DNA of 64,000 bases from Flabesymbios commensalis (GCA_964017125.1 OZ024912.1:57430623-57494622); one strand, 5' to 3'. Positions 35,230-46,287 are shown, counted from the first letter of the stretch. The notes: generated by a model not told the origin, from the letters alone. Program-made: numbers and translations.

Positions 35230-36800
35230 TTATTAAGGACTACTGTAAAATACTGAAACTTTTTTTCAGAGAATTTCAGGGTGCCAATGTGTACCTCAGA
35301 TATATTTTACTAAGTCCAGACTCGCTGCGAAATGTCAATCCCTCACTCATACCCCACTCCAGTTCAACATACAAACACACCGCAAATCACATAGATTGCT
35401 CATCCGTCCCGTTCAAGTTACGGGTGTCGCCCAAATTCTACAGCTCATTGTCGTCCTCTATCCATGCGTACAGTCGACCACGAATATTTAACATATGTGC
35501 TGTGGCCACATTCTTGCGCCCACCTCGACTATTTTTTTTTTTTTTAATTTGCAATATCAAAAAAATACATGAAATGTTTTTAATGGACTAAAACATGTCA
35601 ATTAATTGTAGAGTATTTAGGTAGAACAATAATAAGACACACTAAGGGGTCAAATGATTTACCAGCCTGTAGGAATAAAAAATAAAAAATGTTTATTCTA
35701 AATATTTAACTCCGGGCGAGCGGACAAACGAACGAACAAGGCTATGGTTCACTTTTTTAACCATTTAATAACATGCTCGCAGCATGTTAGACCAAGAGAC
35801 GAAGAAGTGGACCCGCTTTGATCACAAAAACATTACACTTGCGTAACAGTAGCTTACCAATGCGGCTAAATTGAACAAATTTTGAATCTATACGTACGGT
35901 GAAGTTATGAATATTAATGATAATATGTCAGAATATTCAGGTAGTTTTCTGTTGAAGGTATTCAATTGGGTTTATTCTACTACCTTGGTTGAACAAGTGG
36001 AACATATGTTAATTAAAATAAAATATAATTTGCGCCACAACTTTAATTTAGACCATGTATAATCCAGATATATTATGTGAATGCTTCCGAGATGAAATTC
36101 GATTTCTTATTATTGTGCCATTTTGGGAAAGTTAAATATATAGGAAATATTATATTGAGATATTTAACCTAACCATTTGAAACTTAGAGTCGTATTAATC
36201 CACCTTTTTTCAAATTTCATGGGTTTTTTCAATGTTAAGGTGAACCAAGGCAATGTGTTTAAATAGCAACATTTAACATGGGTCAGTTCACCACTGGGAT
36301 ATCAGAAAATGTATAAAACACCCCTAAAAGAATAGTTTACGGCATGGCAATAATTACCAAAATATTACTGGAGCATTATGATTAGAGACTAAGTAGTTGA
36401 TAAACTCACTTATTTAGTTTGCGACTCGTATAAGCAAACTTATATTTCTTCTATAGAAAATTGCGAACTGCGAACTTAGATCACTTCACCTCTGAGCCCT
36501 TGTTGTGCAAGTATGTACAACAAAACTTCGATTTTATTTAGGTTTTAAGAATGGGCTTAATATTCTATCCAAGCTATAAATAGCCACATTTGATCCAGTG
36601 ATCGTTTGACATGTTCCATGGTCATGTTAGTAGGGCTATCAAGATTTGAACAAAGCTCTTCCTTGAACACCATATTAGTGGGTCATGGCACGGTCCACTG
36701 AACAACCCCAATTTGTTAGTATACGCTGCTGGGAACCACCCTCTCGACCCCTCTTATTTAAATAACGAGTCCCACCATTTTACCCGATTGTGTCTCTTAT
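35230..36800. other. AT-rich intergenic sequence, nothing recognised
   Basis: Small open frames lack domain or splice support. Confidence 0.5.
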
Positions 36801-36803
36801 TAT

Positions 36804-36912
36804 CCTAGCAAACACGAGACGTAGACCCAATGTTGGGGTAGTGTTGGGCCAGCGTCGCAGACGGTGGCCCAGCCCTACCCCAACATTGGGTCTACGTCTC
36901 CTGTTTGCTGGG
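36804..36912. repeat. PAL palindrome, near-perfect
   Basis: CCTAGCAAACACGAGACGTA is mirrored at the right end. The copy-specific GACCCAATGTTGGGGTAG recurs inverted. Confidence 0.9.
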
Positions 36913-37150
36913 TAATTCCAATTTACCACAACATTGAGTCAACGTTTCGTGTTTGCTAGGTAACTCCAATTTTAATCAACCACCCAAATTTAAATGTCGC
37001 TTCAATGTTGGGCCAGCGTCTGCTATTTATGGCTTCAAATTGAATCAACTTTGGATCAACATATTCAGTTTCTTGTGTCGCGGCCGATTATATGCGTCGC
37101 TGCCGATACAATATATCGTCTACGACGTTGACCCATCATTGAATCAGGGC
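36913..37150. repeat. Cluster of PAL fragments upstream of gene 2
   Basis: Pieces such as CAACGTTTCGTGTTTGCTAG, TTGGGCCAGCGTC and CGTCTACGACGTTGACCC show two or more broken copies just upstream of the gene 2 start. Confidence 0.55.
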
Positions 37151-37372
37151 TGGGTATGGCTAGCTGCCCTCGCAAATTGTGATGTACCGGTATGCACTAC
37201 TCGCTTCAGTAACTGTCACGCATCTTGCAATGGTGTAGTATCTGTACGAGGTTTTTTTCAAGGACTTCGAAGTGCGTTGATAGGACTGCAGTACTGTACT
37301 GGACCAAACAGTAGTACAAACAAAAAGTGCGAACTGTATTGGGCGTATTTTTTTCTGAGGACAACCATCAAG

Positions 37373-37454
37373 ATGCGAGGTCTCACGCTAATTCTGCTGA
37401 CAGCGTTTATCTTGGTTTTGGCGTTGGCTAATTGCCAAACCGTTACCACTGAAG
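37373..37454 (+). CDS. Gene 2 exon 1: signal peptide
   Basis: The Met at 37,373 follows AAG (purine at -3) and starts a classical signal peptide: basic Arg at residue 2, hydrophobic core LTLILLTAFILVLALA, probable cleavage near A-N-C-Q. Mature residues QTVTTE follow, then a strong donor (GTGAGT at 37,455) after one base of a Gly codon. The open frame extends upstream, but the earlier part has no signal character and lies partly in PAL repeat debris, so this Met is preferred. Confidence 0.75.
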
Positions 37455-40400
37455 GTGAGTGGATAACTGATATTTCTAACGCGTTAATGCGGTTATCGTA
37501 TCAATATATTCAAGCATTATTGAATAAGAGAAAGAAAGGGGAATATAAATGTACGATGACTTCCACCTTAGTAATCTCCAGTAATGCGAGTTTTCAGCTA
37601 ATATAATGAATTAAAGGTACCCACATTGAAAAAATTATATGTTATATTTTTGTTACTGTACATAATAAAACAGTTTGTTTTTTTAAGTTTTAAACATGTT
37701 TAAATACAATTTTTATATGATATATTTCTATTTCTCGCTAAATGTGCATAACAATTGTGTAAATATAGGCGTTTCTGGGATGAATGTCACATATTTTGTC
37801 ATATTATCAGTTACACAAACGTTCATTTATAGTGATGTTTTATGCTAATAGTTTGTTTACACTATGTAGAAATAAAATGCTCTATAATCTTTATTAAGCA
37901 CCAAAATCACGTTTTAGGAGCTGCTAACTACTGGTAATGATTGACACTTATATTCTAGCTTGCATTTTAAAAAATGATGTTAACAATGTGGGGACCTTTA
38001 ATAAGCTCAGCATTATAAAATACACGTTATCATTAATGATTATTATTATCATGCATAATAGTTGACATTTCATCTGGACAACTGTGTTAGTCTGTGGGCT
38101 GAGTCTCCAAAAATATTTGTTCGTGTTACTTTTCTGAGAATTAGGTTACTTGGTACCAAATTAAAGCGTATCATCTCTAGATTAAATCTAGACCGGGGTA
38201 CCTTATTGAAGTTGTCCGAAAAAAAGGATAAAAATGGACAAAAGCGCACCTACCCCAAATTGCTGGAAATCATTTTTTTTTTTTTTAAATGTATAATTAT
38301 GACGGTATACAATTACCACTTCTTAACTTTTATAAAAGGCTGGTCCCTCGTAATTATTTTTGTGAAGTAGGCAAGACCCGGAGCAGGAGCTTGTAAGCTG
38401 TATTTTCTTAAAACTGAAGACTATTGGTCTAGGCCTATATCTAGGCCTAGGTCTAGGCCTATATGCACCCTCTAGCTTTTCTTACTAAGAATTAGGATCA
38501 TAGCTTTCCAATCTGGGCTATTGTATTATTTTTGTGTCCAGATTATCAGAACTTAAGAAACATGCACAAAAAAAGAGCTATTTGTTATGTAAAAAAAACA
38601 ATTAACTCATTCAAGACGGCACTTTCAGTACATACATGTTTCTGTGGACGGGACATTTTTTAAATGTTTACTTTTTATATAACACTAGTTATCTCGGGCT
38701 CCGTCCTGTACCGTCGAAGTAGCTTGCCCGAGATATCTCGGGCTCCGTCTGGAATGAGTTAAAACGCACCAAATCGCTGTTGTAATGTGATTTATTATGT
38801 TGCTCTTTTGATGGCAAATTGTAATGGTTATGGGGTACGTATGGTTATGGGGCACCCCAGCAAACACAAGACATTGACCCGATGTTGTTTTGGTGTTCGC
38901 CCAACGTCGTAGACGGTGGACCAACTTTAAAACAACATTGGGCCTTGGTGGAATCTCAGTGATAGTAGCCCTGCTATTTATTCACATATCTCAGTGTGTA
39001 AGTTTGCGCTATTTGCACCATATACGCCTACAATGTTTTAATTTGATTATAATTATTCTCATTCTTTCACAGGTACAACGGCGAGTTCAGGCGAGTCACA
39101 AAGTAAGACATTATCTCATAATTTATTATTATTATTATTAATCATTAATTAATTACTCTTTCATCTTGATCCGTTTGATTAGCACGTTAAATCACTGTTA
39201 CTTGGGAAATGATTGTGTGTTTATACGTTAATATTTGCGAAATGGCTTAGTCTAAATTTAAACAAATATCATTAATTTTCGCTCATTTCAGGTTGTGAGC
39301 AAAGGGTTAATATTACAATAAACAGACAGATATTTATCGACATTACTAATGGAATTTCTGACTGATTTGTAATTATATATATAATTTTCATTATAAATAA
39401 AAGAGGGTGTAATTTGTAAGTGAGTGGATTACTGTTCGCACCACATACAATATATGTTAATTTATTGTAATTGTTCTCTTTCTTTCACAGAGACAACGGA
39501 CAGTTCAGTCGAGTCGGAAGGTAAAACATCATCTCATAATTAAAATCAGTGAATAATAATTATTTCACAGCTACTAGGACTGAAATCCATTTAAAACCAT
39601 TTTATTACCACATTAAATCACTGTTATTGGGAAAGAAATGTGTGTTTAAACAATAATATTTACAACAGTTTATGTAATCTTATTTAAAAAAAATATGAGT
39701 AATTTTTACTCACTCGAGGGGTCGCGGTGGCGAGACACAACCTCGAGGGAGGGGGCATTTAATTCAAATAACTTGACGGGCGAAGGGTTAATAATACAAT
39801 AAACATATAGATATTTATAGACATAGACTTATTTGTCATTATTATTAATTTTCATTATATAGAAAAGAGGGTATGTTTTATAAGTAAGTGGATCTAATGT
39901 ATTTCTGTTCGCAACACATAAAACATGTTAATTTAATTATAATTATTCTCTTTCTTTCACAGAGACAACGGAGAGTTCATCCGAGTCGGAAGGTAAGACA
40001 TCATCTCATAATTATAATCAGTGAATAATAACTATTTTATCGCCAGTCACGACTGCAATCTATTTCAACCCATTTTATTAGCACAGTAGGGGAGACTGGG
40101 GTAGTTGGAACAAAATTTTGAAAAAATATTTAATTTTTATATGATGAAGTCCAGAAGTATTCAACTATAGATTCTATATTCAGCATACTTTAGTCCATTC
40201 TCAAATTGAAAACAAAGTAGAGTCAGAAAAACATGTTACAGTTAGATTTGTTATTGCTCGAACAAATCCCACACTTGTGGTTAGTTCGAACATAGAATGG
40301 GGTGTGTCTGAACAGTGCTGAATGTACCAGATATTTTGTGGGGTTAATCTGAACAGTCGAACTAGCCCCATTTTATTTGTTCTTTGTTCGAACAAACCCC

Positions 40401-42901
40401 ACATGAACGTATTTTGAAAAATTCTATATATAGAACTAACCTCATAGAAGGCAACCTCATATTTATAAAGGATTATCAACTTCAGTTAGGGCACCAGTAC
40501 AACTATAGGAGTTGAAACTGTCAGGTTCAATGGCAAACATTCAGCAAAATAAGATTTTCTTCGACAGCAAAAAAATACTTTTTACCCATTAAAATAGAAA
40601 AAGTGTTTTTACTTTTTCATATTTTGTTTTGAAAAAATCTTTGAACATGAAGTCAAGGGTAGGCCCACTGATACAGTCCTTTCCAAGGAGGAAGCACAGA
40701 ACGAAAATACATTTACTGTCAAAGTTATGGGTACCGTACTGCTCTGACTAACCCCTGTGCGAACTAGCCCCGGTCTTCCCTACATCACTTTATGCCATAT
40801 GAACAGCCTTGGAAAAAAGGAAATAATGTCACGGACATTAAGCCATATTTATTTTAAAATCCCCAGTGATAAATAAGCCTAAAATATGTTATCCACGTCG
40901 GGATCGTGACAATTTGACCCTCAAAACGCATTAATCCTTTAACCGCCAAATTGTTCAATTTGAATTTTCACCCACTTGAAGTTGTGGATCGCTGACGCGA
41001 TCCACAACTTCAAGTGAGTGAAAATTATTCAGATTTGACAAAATGGAGGTCAACTCTTTTTAAATCTTTCTGGTTGATGTCACATTTTAACTTTAACATA
41101 TTTAAAATGTGATACTTAATGTGCTAATAAAAAATGAAAACCCGAATAAATGCGGCACCGGCGGTGAAAGGGTTAAGTATCTGTTTATGACAGATGAATA
41201 GCATTGGATAAAAGGCAATAATGCCACAGGGATATAGCCATAACTATTTTAAAATCCCCAGTGATAAACAGGTCTAAAATATTTTATCTGAGTAAGAAAT
41301 CATCTCATAATTATATTCACTGATTAATAACTCTCTTCCAGCTAATCACGACATAAATCCATTTTAACCCATTTTATTAGCACATTAAAGCAATGGTATT
41401 GGGTAAGAAATGTGTGTTCAACATTGATATTTTGGTCTGAATTAAAACAAATATGAGTAATTTCCACCCACTTAAAGTTATGGGTCGCGGTAGCGAGACA
41501 CAACTTTAAGGGGTTTAAAATTTAAATTAACTTGGCGGCAAAGGGTCAATATTATAATAGACAAACATATATTTATTGACATTATTAAAATCAATTTCAC
41601 TCTTTTACAAGAGGGTGTTTTATGTAACTAAGTAGAGCTGATGTATTTTATTTTAATATATTCATAATGATTCTCTTTCTTTCTTTCACAGAGACAACGG
41701 AGAGTTTAGCCGAGTCAGAAAGTAAGACATCATCTCATAGTTATAATCACTAATTAATAACTCTTTCGTCGTCACACTACAATCCATTTTAGTTTATTTT
41801 ACTAGCACATTAAATCGCTTCTGTTGGGAATGAAATCTGCGTTTAAATATTAATATTTGCAACAGTTTAGTATAAAATTAAACAAATACGAGTAAATTTT
41901 CACCCACTTGGGTCGCGGTAGCGAGACACAACTTTAATGGGCTAAAAATTTAAAATAAAAAACTTCGCGAGCAAAGGGTCAATGTTATAATAAACAGGCA
42001 GACATGTATTAAGAACAATTTCTGACTTATATGTCACTATTATATTTAATATATCCAAGAGGATAGGCCTATATGTTTTGTAAAATCAGAGGTTATATTT
42101 TTAAAATCGACCTGCTAACTGTAGGCGTCACCCCCCTCCCCCCCCCCCCCCCATTCTCCGGGCGAGGGGTTGATACACGTCAATTAATGTTATTGACATA
42201 ATTATGTTGTAAATACGCCTGTTAACGCTCCAGTGGCATAAGAGGTAAATAGCGATAATGGATTAATTATGTTTGACATATGAGTAATGTCACGAGCATG
42301 TAAATATAGCCATAGCAGTTTTAAAATCCATAGCGATAAATAGGCATAAAACATTTTATCCATGTCCGGATTATGGCAATTTTACCCATTAAACGCTACA
42401 TTAATCCATTTACTATTTCAGCAACTTGAAGTTGTGTCTCACTACCACGATCCACCACTTCAAGTGGTTAAAAATTAGTTGTATCTGTGCAATTTGAGTT
42501 ATAATATAAGAGAAAGACGTGGCGCAATGGCTAGAGCGCGGAGCTTTGCCAATGTCGCTGCCCGCTTCATTTGAATACCTATGTTGTGTCGACGGCCATT
42601 AGAAATATGTTAACTCTTTTATTGCGGGGTCCGTCCTTATACGTCAGAATCTGACGTCTACAGACGTCAGATTCTGACGTATAAAGACGGACCCCGCGCA
42701 GAAAGGGTCAGGGTTTAATTACTATAATCCGGACTTTAAAAAAAGGTCTAGCATCACAGTTTACTTGTATGTTTTGCAGCCACGTGGTTCGGATTACAAG
42801 ATTGGGTAGTTGTGATCATCTTTATGGGAGGATTTGCCCTACTCATCTTTATCATCATTCTCTGTGTGATTTGTACCATGGGACCCAAGGTTAAAAACTG
42901 A
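37373..42901 (+). CDS. Gene 2: small type I membrane protein with a microexon-encoded repeat stalk (whole gene)
   Basis: Six coding exons (37,373-37,454; 39,073-39,102; 39,491-39,520; 39,963-39,992; 41,692-41,721; 42,780-42,901) join in one frame to a 107-residue protein. It has a signal peptide of about 20 residues, four 10-residue repeats rich in Thr, Ser and Glu, one transmembrane helix and an 8-10 residue tail ending in PKVKN. All five coding introns are phase 1. The repeats should form an extended, probably O-glycosylated stalk. No known domain is recognised and no function is assigned. Splice sites, phase agreement and the exon/intron duplication support the model; expression is not shown. 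A 3'UTR intron is likely. Confidence 0.75.
38856..38945. repeat. PAL palindrome, right end missing
   Basis: CCCAGCAAACACAAGACATT with core AACGTCGTAGACGGTGG, in intron 1 of gene 2. Confidence 0.75.
39073..39102 (+). CDS. Gene 2 microexon 1 (30 nt)
   Basis: The acceptor TTCTTTCACAG and donor GTAAGACA flank 30 bases encoding (G)TTASSGESQ with phase-1 boundaries on both sides. It is the most diverged of the four copies. Confidence 0.75.
39180..39312. repeat. TTAA-E fragment in intron 2
   Basis: GTTAAATCACTGTTACTTGG to GTTGTGAGCAAAGGGTTAA. The same fragment recurs in the following introns and marks the duplication unit. Confidence 0.6.
39491..39520 (+). CDS. Gene 2 microexon 2 (30 nt)
   Basis: Encodes (K)TTDSSVESE between TCTTTCACAG and GTAAAACATC, phase 1 on both sides. 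It is nearly identical to microexons 3 and 4, and the flanking intron sequence is also shared. Confidence 0.8.
39598..39792. repeat. TTAA-E fragment in intron 3
   Basis: CACATTAAATCACTGTTATT to GGGCGAAGGGTTAA, parallel to the intron 2 copy. Confidence 0.6.
39963..39992 (+). CDS. Gene 2 microexon 3 (30 nt)
   Basis: Encodes (E)TTESSSESE between TCTTTCACAG and GTAAGACATC, phase 1 on both sides. Confidence 0.8.
40086..40783. mobile_element. ~700 bp inverted-repeat element in intron 4 of gene 2
   Basis: GTAGGGGAGACTGGGGTAGTT at the left and its inverted form in GAACTAGCCCCGGTCTTCCCTAC at the right. Internal words of the same type (TTCGAACAAACCCCAC, TAGCCCCA) recur. No protein. The target duplication is unclear. 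Confidence 0.6.
40820..40930. repeat. Dispersed intronic repeat, copy 1
   Basis: GGAAATAATGTCACGGACAT, then TTTTAAAATCCCCAGTGATA, then ATCCACGTCGGGATCGTGAC. Related copies are at 41,210 and 42,270. Confidence 0.6.
40931..41176. repeat. TTAA-A MITE, full length
   Basis: TTAATCCTTTAACCGCC to GGCGGTGAAAGGGTTAA, with the hairpin CACTTGAAGTTGTGG / CCACAACTTCAAGTG. Confidence 0.88.
41210..41290. repeat. Dispersed intronic repeat, copy 2
   Basis: GGCAATAATGCCACAGGGAT, then AAAATCCCCAGTGATAAACA. It runs directly into an orphan donor at 41,292. Confidence 0.55.
41262..41291 (+). pseudogene. Gene 2: vestigial microexon position
   Basis: From 41,292 the sequence GTAAGAAATCATCTCATAAT matches the start of every microexon's downstream intron, but the 30 bases before it are not exon-like and have no acceptor. 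The spacing to microexon 4 (430) equals one duplication unit, so a fifth unit seems to have lost its exon. Confidence 0.55.
41385..41552. repeat. TTAA-E fragment of the vestigial unit
   Basis: ACATTAAAGCAATGGTATTG to GGCGGCAAAGGGTCAA, with an ACTTAAAGTTATGGG / CACAACTTTAAG pair. Confidence 0.6.
41692..41721 (+). CDS. Gene 2 microexon 4 (30 nt)
   Basis: Encodes (E)TTESLAESE between TTCTTTCACAG and GTAAGACATC, phase 1 on both sides. Its last base starts the Thr codon completed at 42,780. Confidence 0.8.
41795..41985. repeat. TTAA-E fragment in the last coding intron
   Basis: CACATTAAATCGCTTCTGTT to CGAGCAAAGGGTCAA. Confidence 0.55.
42137..42152. repeat. poly-C run (16 bases)
   Basis: Preceded by CCCCCCT. 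Confidence 0.9.
42270..42400. repeat. Dispersed intronic repeat, copy 3
   Basis: GAGTAATGTCACGAGCATGT, TTTTAAAATCCATAGCGATA, ATCCATGTCCGGATTATGGC. Confidence 0.55.
42516..42560 (+). repeat. Truncated tRNA-like (SINE) head
   Basis: Box A-like TGGCGCAATGGCTAGAGCGC without a box B; it is cut off by the TTAA-C copy that follows. Confidence 0.35.
42571..42712. repeat. TTAA-C MITE, right part
   Basis: ATTTGAATACCTATGTTGTG, then the exact palindrome around ACGTCTACAGACGT, ending CCCCGCGCAGAAAGGGTCA. Confidence 0.75.
42780..42901 (+). CDS. Gene 2 last coding exon: transmembrane helix and tail
   Basis: The acceptor TATGTTTTGCAG ends at 42,779; CC completes a Thr codon (phase 1). The exon encodes TWFGLQDW, a hydrophobic segment of about 24 residues beginning VVVIIFMGGFALLIF, and the short tail CTMGPKVKN, then TGA at 42,899. 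The end resembles gene 1's C-x-I-C-x-M-G end and also follows a phase-1 junction, suggesting related membrane-anchor exons. Confidence 0.75.
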
Positions 42902-42941
42902 TCTGGTGAATGGGTGTATAACATACATTGCAGATATATAG
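42902..42941 (+). other. Gene 2: 3'UTR with probable intron donor
   Basis: A strong donor (GTAAGT) begins at 42,942, 40 bases after the stop. A matching acceptor, TTTTTACTTTCAG, ends at 43,403, so the transcript probably continues from 43,404. A stop within about 50 bases of the last junction is compatible with avoiding nonsense-mediated decay. Confidence 0.5.
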
Positions 42942-43403
42942 GTAAGTGATATTCTTGGTAGTTACAGTCAATTAAGTAGCTTTTTGACGTGTTTTTTACC
43001 CTGTGGTATATATGCCAATTAGAAAACCATGCTTATAATTATTCCAATAATGTATTCCTCCGTCCAAATAAAAACATTGAATAAAATAGGTGTTTACAAC
43101 TCACTTGTACTAAAATTAAGTTAATTATTACCTGTACGACTCCTTTGTTTAACACATTTTTCCAATTTTTACAGTCTCAATAGTCTAAATATAGAACTCC
43201 ACTCAAAATAAAATTACAAATTTATAATATACTTATGCACATATTTAGTCTATAATGATATACAATGTGAGTGTCCATTTACGAGAAATTTCAATTATAT
43301 TTTTTCCACTTTACTAGCTAATAGCTTTACTTTAAATACTTTGTGATTTCGAGGTTTCCACACATAGTGGCATGATTACTTGACTCTTTATTTTTACTTT
43401 CAG

Positions 43404-43840
43404 AGGAATTATTTGAACTGTAAACGTATACTGCCAAATGAGACGTATTTGATCAACGAGCAGCAGACGTATATATGCGACAGAAGACGATCCATCTTTT
43501 TCTCTGCACTAAGGTTCTGAACATTACTGGGATATATTCTAAAAGTTTGATGCAAGTGTCAATTATAATTTTTTTATGGCCAAGTTGTTTTTATCTCAAC
43601 CTATATTCAGTGTTGCGACAAAAATAAGTAATTCATTGAAAAGGGTGTGGATTTAAAAAAACCTCTGGTTTGTAAATTATTGTCATGTCTTTTTAATTTT
43701 CTCTTTCTTTAAAGGTCGCAATTAGGTCATTCTTCAACAATATTGGAAACGAATAATTACAGTACTCAAATCATTTCAAGACGTATAATTTAAACATGAC
43801 AAAAATCAAACCTGACGAGTTGCTGGATTAATAATGTATT
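43404..43840 (+). other. Gene 2: probable terminal 3'UTR exon
   Basis: Follows an acceptor with a good pyrimidine tract. It has no open frame of note. I see no convincing polyadenylation signal, so the right end is arbitrary. Confidence 0.35.
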
Positions 43841-43843
43841 TAT

Positions 43844-43915
43844 AATGTTCGTCCACCGTCCACGACGCTGGGCTAACATTCAACCAACATTGGCTCAACG
43901 TCTTGTGTTAACTGG
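43844..43915. repeat. PAL fragment
   Basis: CCACCGTCCACGACGCTGG core with the right arm, ending TGTGTTAACTGG. Confidence 0.7.
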
Positions 43916-43981
43916 CTCTAGTAGCAATCCACTCCTAGGCGTGTTCAGCCTGGTCGAGGCTTTCGGTATTGTGTTAGACAA

Positions 43982-44090
43982 CCCAGTAAACACAAAACAT
44001 TTGTATAATATTTGTACAATGTTGAACCAACGTCGAAGACGTTGGGACGACGTTGTACAAATGTTATACAAAAGTTTTGTGTTTGCTGGG
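43982..44090. repeat. PAL palindrome, ACAAAACATTTG subfamily
   Basis: CCCAGTAAACACAAAACATT to TTTTGTGTTTGCTGGG, with core CAACGTCGAAGACGTTGG. Confidence 0.9.
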
Positions 44091-44634
44091 AATGCCCCGT
44101 GAAAAACAAGGTATCACAACTACATTGTTGTAAATGAACTATCTCAGTGAAAACAAAACATTTTTTAATGCTAAATCTGGCTTTTCAATTCACGATTTAG
44201 ATACATACTATCAATTCACAACAGAATATGTATTTTACCCACCCACCCCCCTTCTTAGAAGTTGTAACAGCAGTATAATGTAGTCAACGATAATGATATT
44301 ACGTCCCTTTGGCAACAAGTTAAAATAATACAACAATTTAATTTAGCAACGAGAGGATTGAAAGCTATTTTGACTCTCTGACTTCTAAATTTTGTTGTTA
44401 TTTTTTAACATCGTTGCTTTTAGTTGCCCTCACATTTTAAACCAGTTCATTACAATTTAATGGTTTATGAAAATATGAAATAAAAACAAAAACAATCCGA
44501 AAGGGGATGTGTCCCTCCAAAATGCAAAGACTGAAAGTCATGTTTCCTATAAATATATGCTGATCATTCACCTAGGATACATGCCGGCTGAACGAGTGCA
44601 GCGGACCTTGGTCAGCCCTCCCATCCAGCACACA

Positions 44635-44732
44635 TGGGACGTTAGCCCAACGTTAGTTTACTGTTGACCCACCGTCTACGACGTTGGCTCAACAGTATAC
44701 CAACGTTGGTCCAGGGTCTCATGTTTGCTGGG
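44635..44732. repeat. PAL palindrome
   Basis: CCAGCACACATGGGACGTT to CATGTTTGCTGGG, with core CCACCGTCTACGACGTTGG. Confidence 0.85.
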
Positions 44733-44739
44733 TACTTCA

Positions 44740-45780
44740 CAAGTATTACACAGAGGCCCTATGTGATCATTAACAATATAATGTATACCTAAACGATTAG
44801 TACTTCTATGACAAAATGCTATAATAACTGCTTAAACAAGAAGTTGTACCTCTATAAAAATTCATCAAAACTATATCCTGGTAGTAGGGTCGGCCTAATC
44901 TGAAAGTAGAGGTGTTATAGCTCTACTCCAGTTTAGTTCAGATCTTGGGTTCAATTTCATAATGCCAGTTGATTTTGTAGCCGAATATGATCTTACTGGT
45001 TATCGTATGATTTGTGTTACATAACATTGCTGTTATTCATGTGTACATATTATTCACATTTCTGGAGGCCTAATAAACTATTTTTTATAAAACTAGCCTT
45101 TCTTGTATTACTATTGTTCTCGCATTATGCGAGCTGTATTAGGCCTCCACTTGGTGAACAGTTGTGACCCATTTTGCAAATCCATCTGACCCAGTAGTCA
45201 GACATGGTGTTTTTTCACAGAAAATAAGGAATGATTTGTCTTAAAATGTAATTTATTACCATCCCATTCCACAGAATTAAATCTTAATTTCCATATGCTC
45301 GCCCAAATATCCGAAACATCCCTACTAGAGAACTACTACTGGTCACGTCAAATATGAATGCAATCCAACCGACCACGTTCAGAAGACTTTGAGTGGCCAT
45401 CTTGAAAAATAACCTTTTATGGCTGGGTACTAGCACATAGGTGATACCATTAAAGAAGAAAATGTTAACTTTCTAGTGAGACCTAAATTGACTTACATCC
45501 CCTGCCACGGCGGCGTCAGCAGCAAAAACACGATAAACACAGTCGCTATAAGCATCCCCATCCCCAGACTATCGGGATGCTTACAAAAATAACTCTTTTT
45601 CTCTGTAGCTGATTTTATCACAATATTTTTATTGCACTTTCATCTGAAGAATACATACGTTGCAATAAACATGCAGCATTAGTAATCGCTGTAATCCGGA
45701 TGTGGTACTTTAATGCTGGATCAGACACAACCTCAGCCAAGGTTCAAAAGTTTCATGTAAAAAACTGTAGCCTGCAATAG
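44740..45780. other. Intergenic sequence, nothing recognised
   Basis: No gene or firm repeat. Three AGGCCTA-type words lie between 44,890 and 45,155. Confidence 0.5.
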
Positions 45781-45787
45781 TCATTGT

Positions 45788-46018
45788 ACCCTTATCCTGC
45801 TAAGTAAATTTATTTAAATTTTCAACCACTTGAGGTTGCGTCTCGCTACCGCGATCCACAACCTCAAGTGGTTGAAAATTACTCATATTTGTTTAATTTG
45901 AGACCAAACATTTTCAAATGTTGATGTTTAAACATTTCATTCCCAATAACAGTGAAATAATCGTTTAAAAAAAGGAATAAAAACCACTATAGTTGTGATT
46001 AGCAGGCAAAGGGTGAAC
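45788..46018. repeat. TTAA-E MITE, near-complete
   Basis: CCCTTATCCTGCTAAG to GATTAGCAGGCAAAGGGTGAA. The central hairpin is CAACCACTTGAGGTTG / CAACCTCAAGTGGTTG. Confidence 0.8.
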
Positions 46019-46107
46019 ATATGGTAACCTGAAAGATATGGAATACGTATTTCTTTACGTTTTTATTCAACTTCGGGTCAGAATTACCGTAAAGTGAATA
46101 ACATAAT

Positions 46108-46287
46108 AAGATTTATCTTAACTTTTCAAATGAAAATAAGAGAAAGTTAGGATAATCTTAATTTTAGGATTCTTAGTGCGATCTTAACTTTATCTTATTT
46201 CCATTAGAAAAGTTAAGATTTATCTTAACTTTTCAAATGAAAATAAGAGAAAGTTAAGATAATCTTAATTTTAAGATTCTTAGTGGA
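46108..46287. repeat. Direct repeat pair of a TTAAGAT-rich unit
   Basis: AAGATTTATCTTAACTTTTC to GATTCTTAGTG occurs twice (46,108 and 46,215) and is internally self-complementary. Confidence 0.75.

Noticed and set aside
36953-37372. Upstream in-frame extension of gene 2
   Set aside because: It covers PAL debris and lacks signal-peptide character; the Met at 37,373 gives a classical signal peptide.
39260-39310. TTTCAGGTTGTGAG as an extra acceptor and exon in gene 2
   Set aside because: It is the internal hairpin of a TTAA-E fragment; no donor follows at a microexon-like distance.
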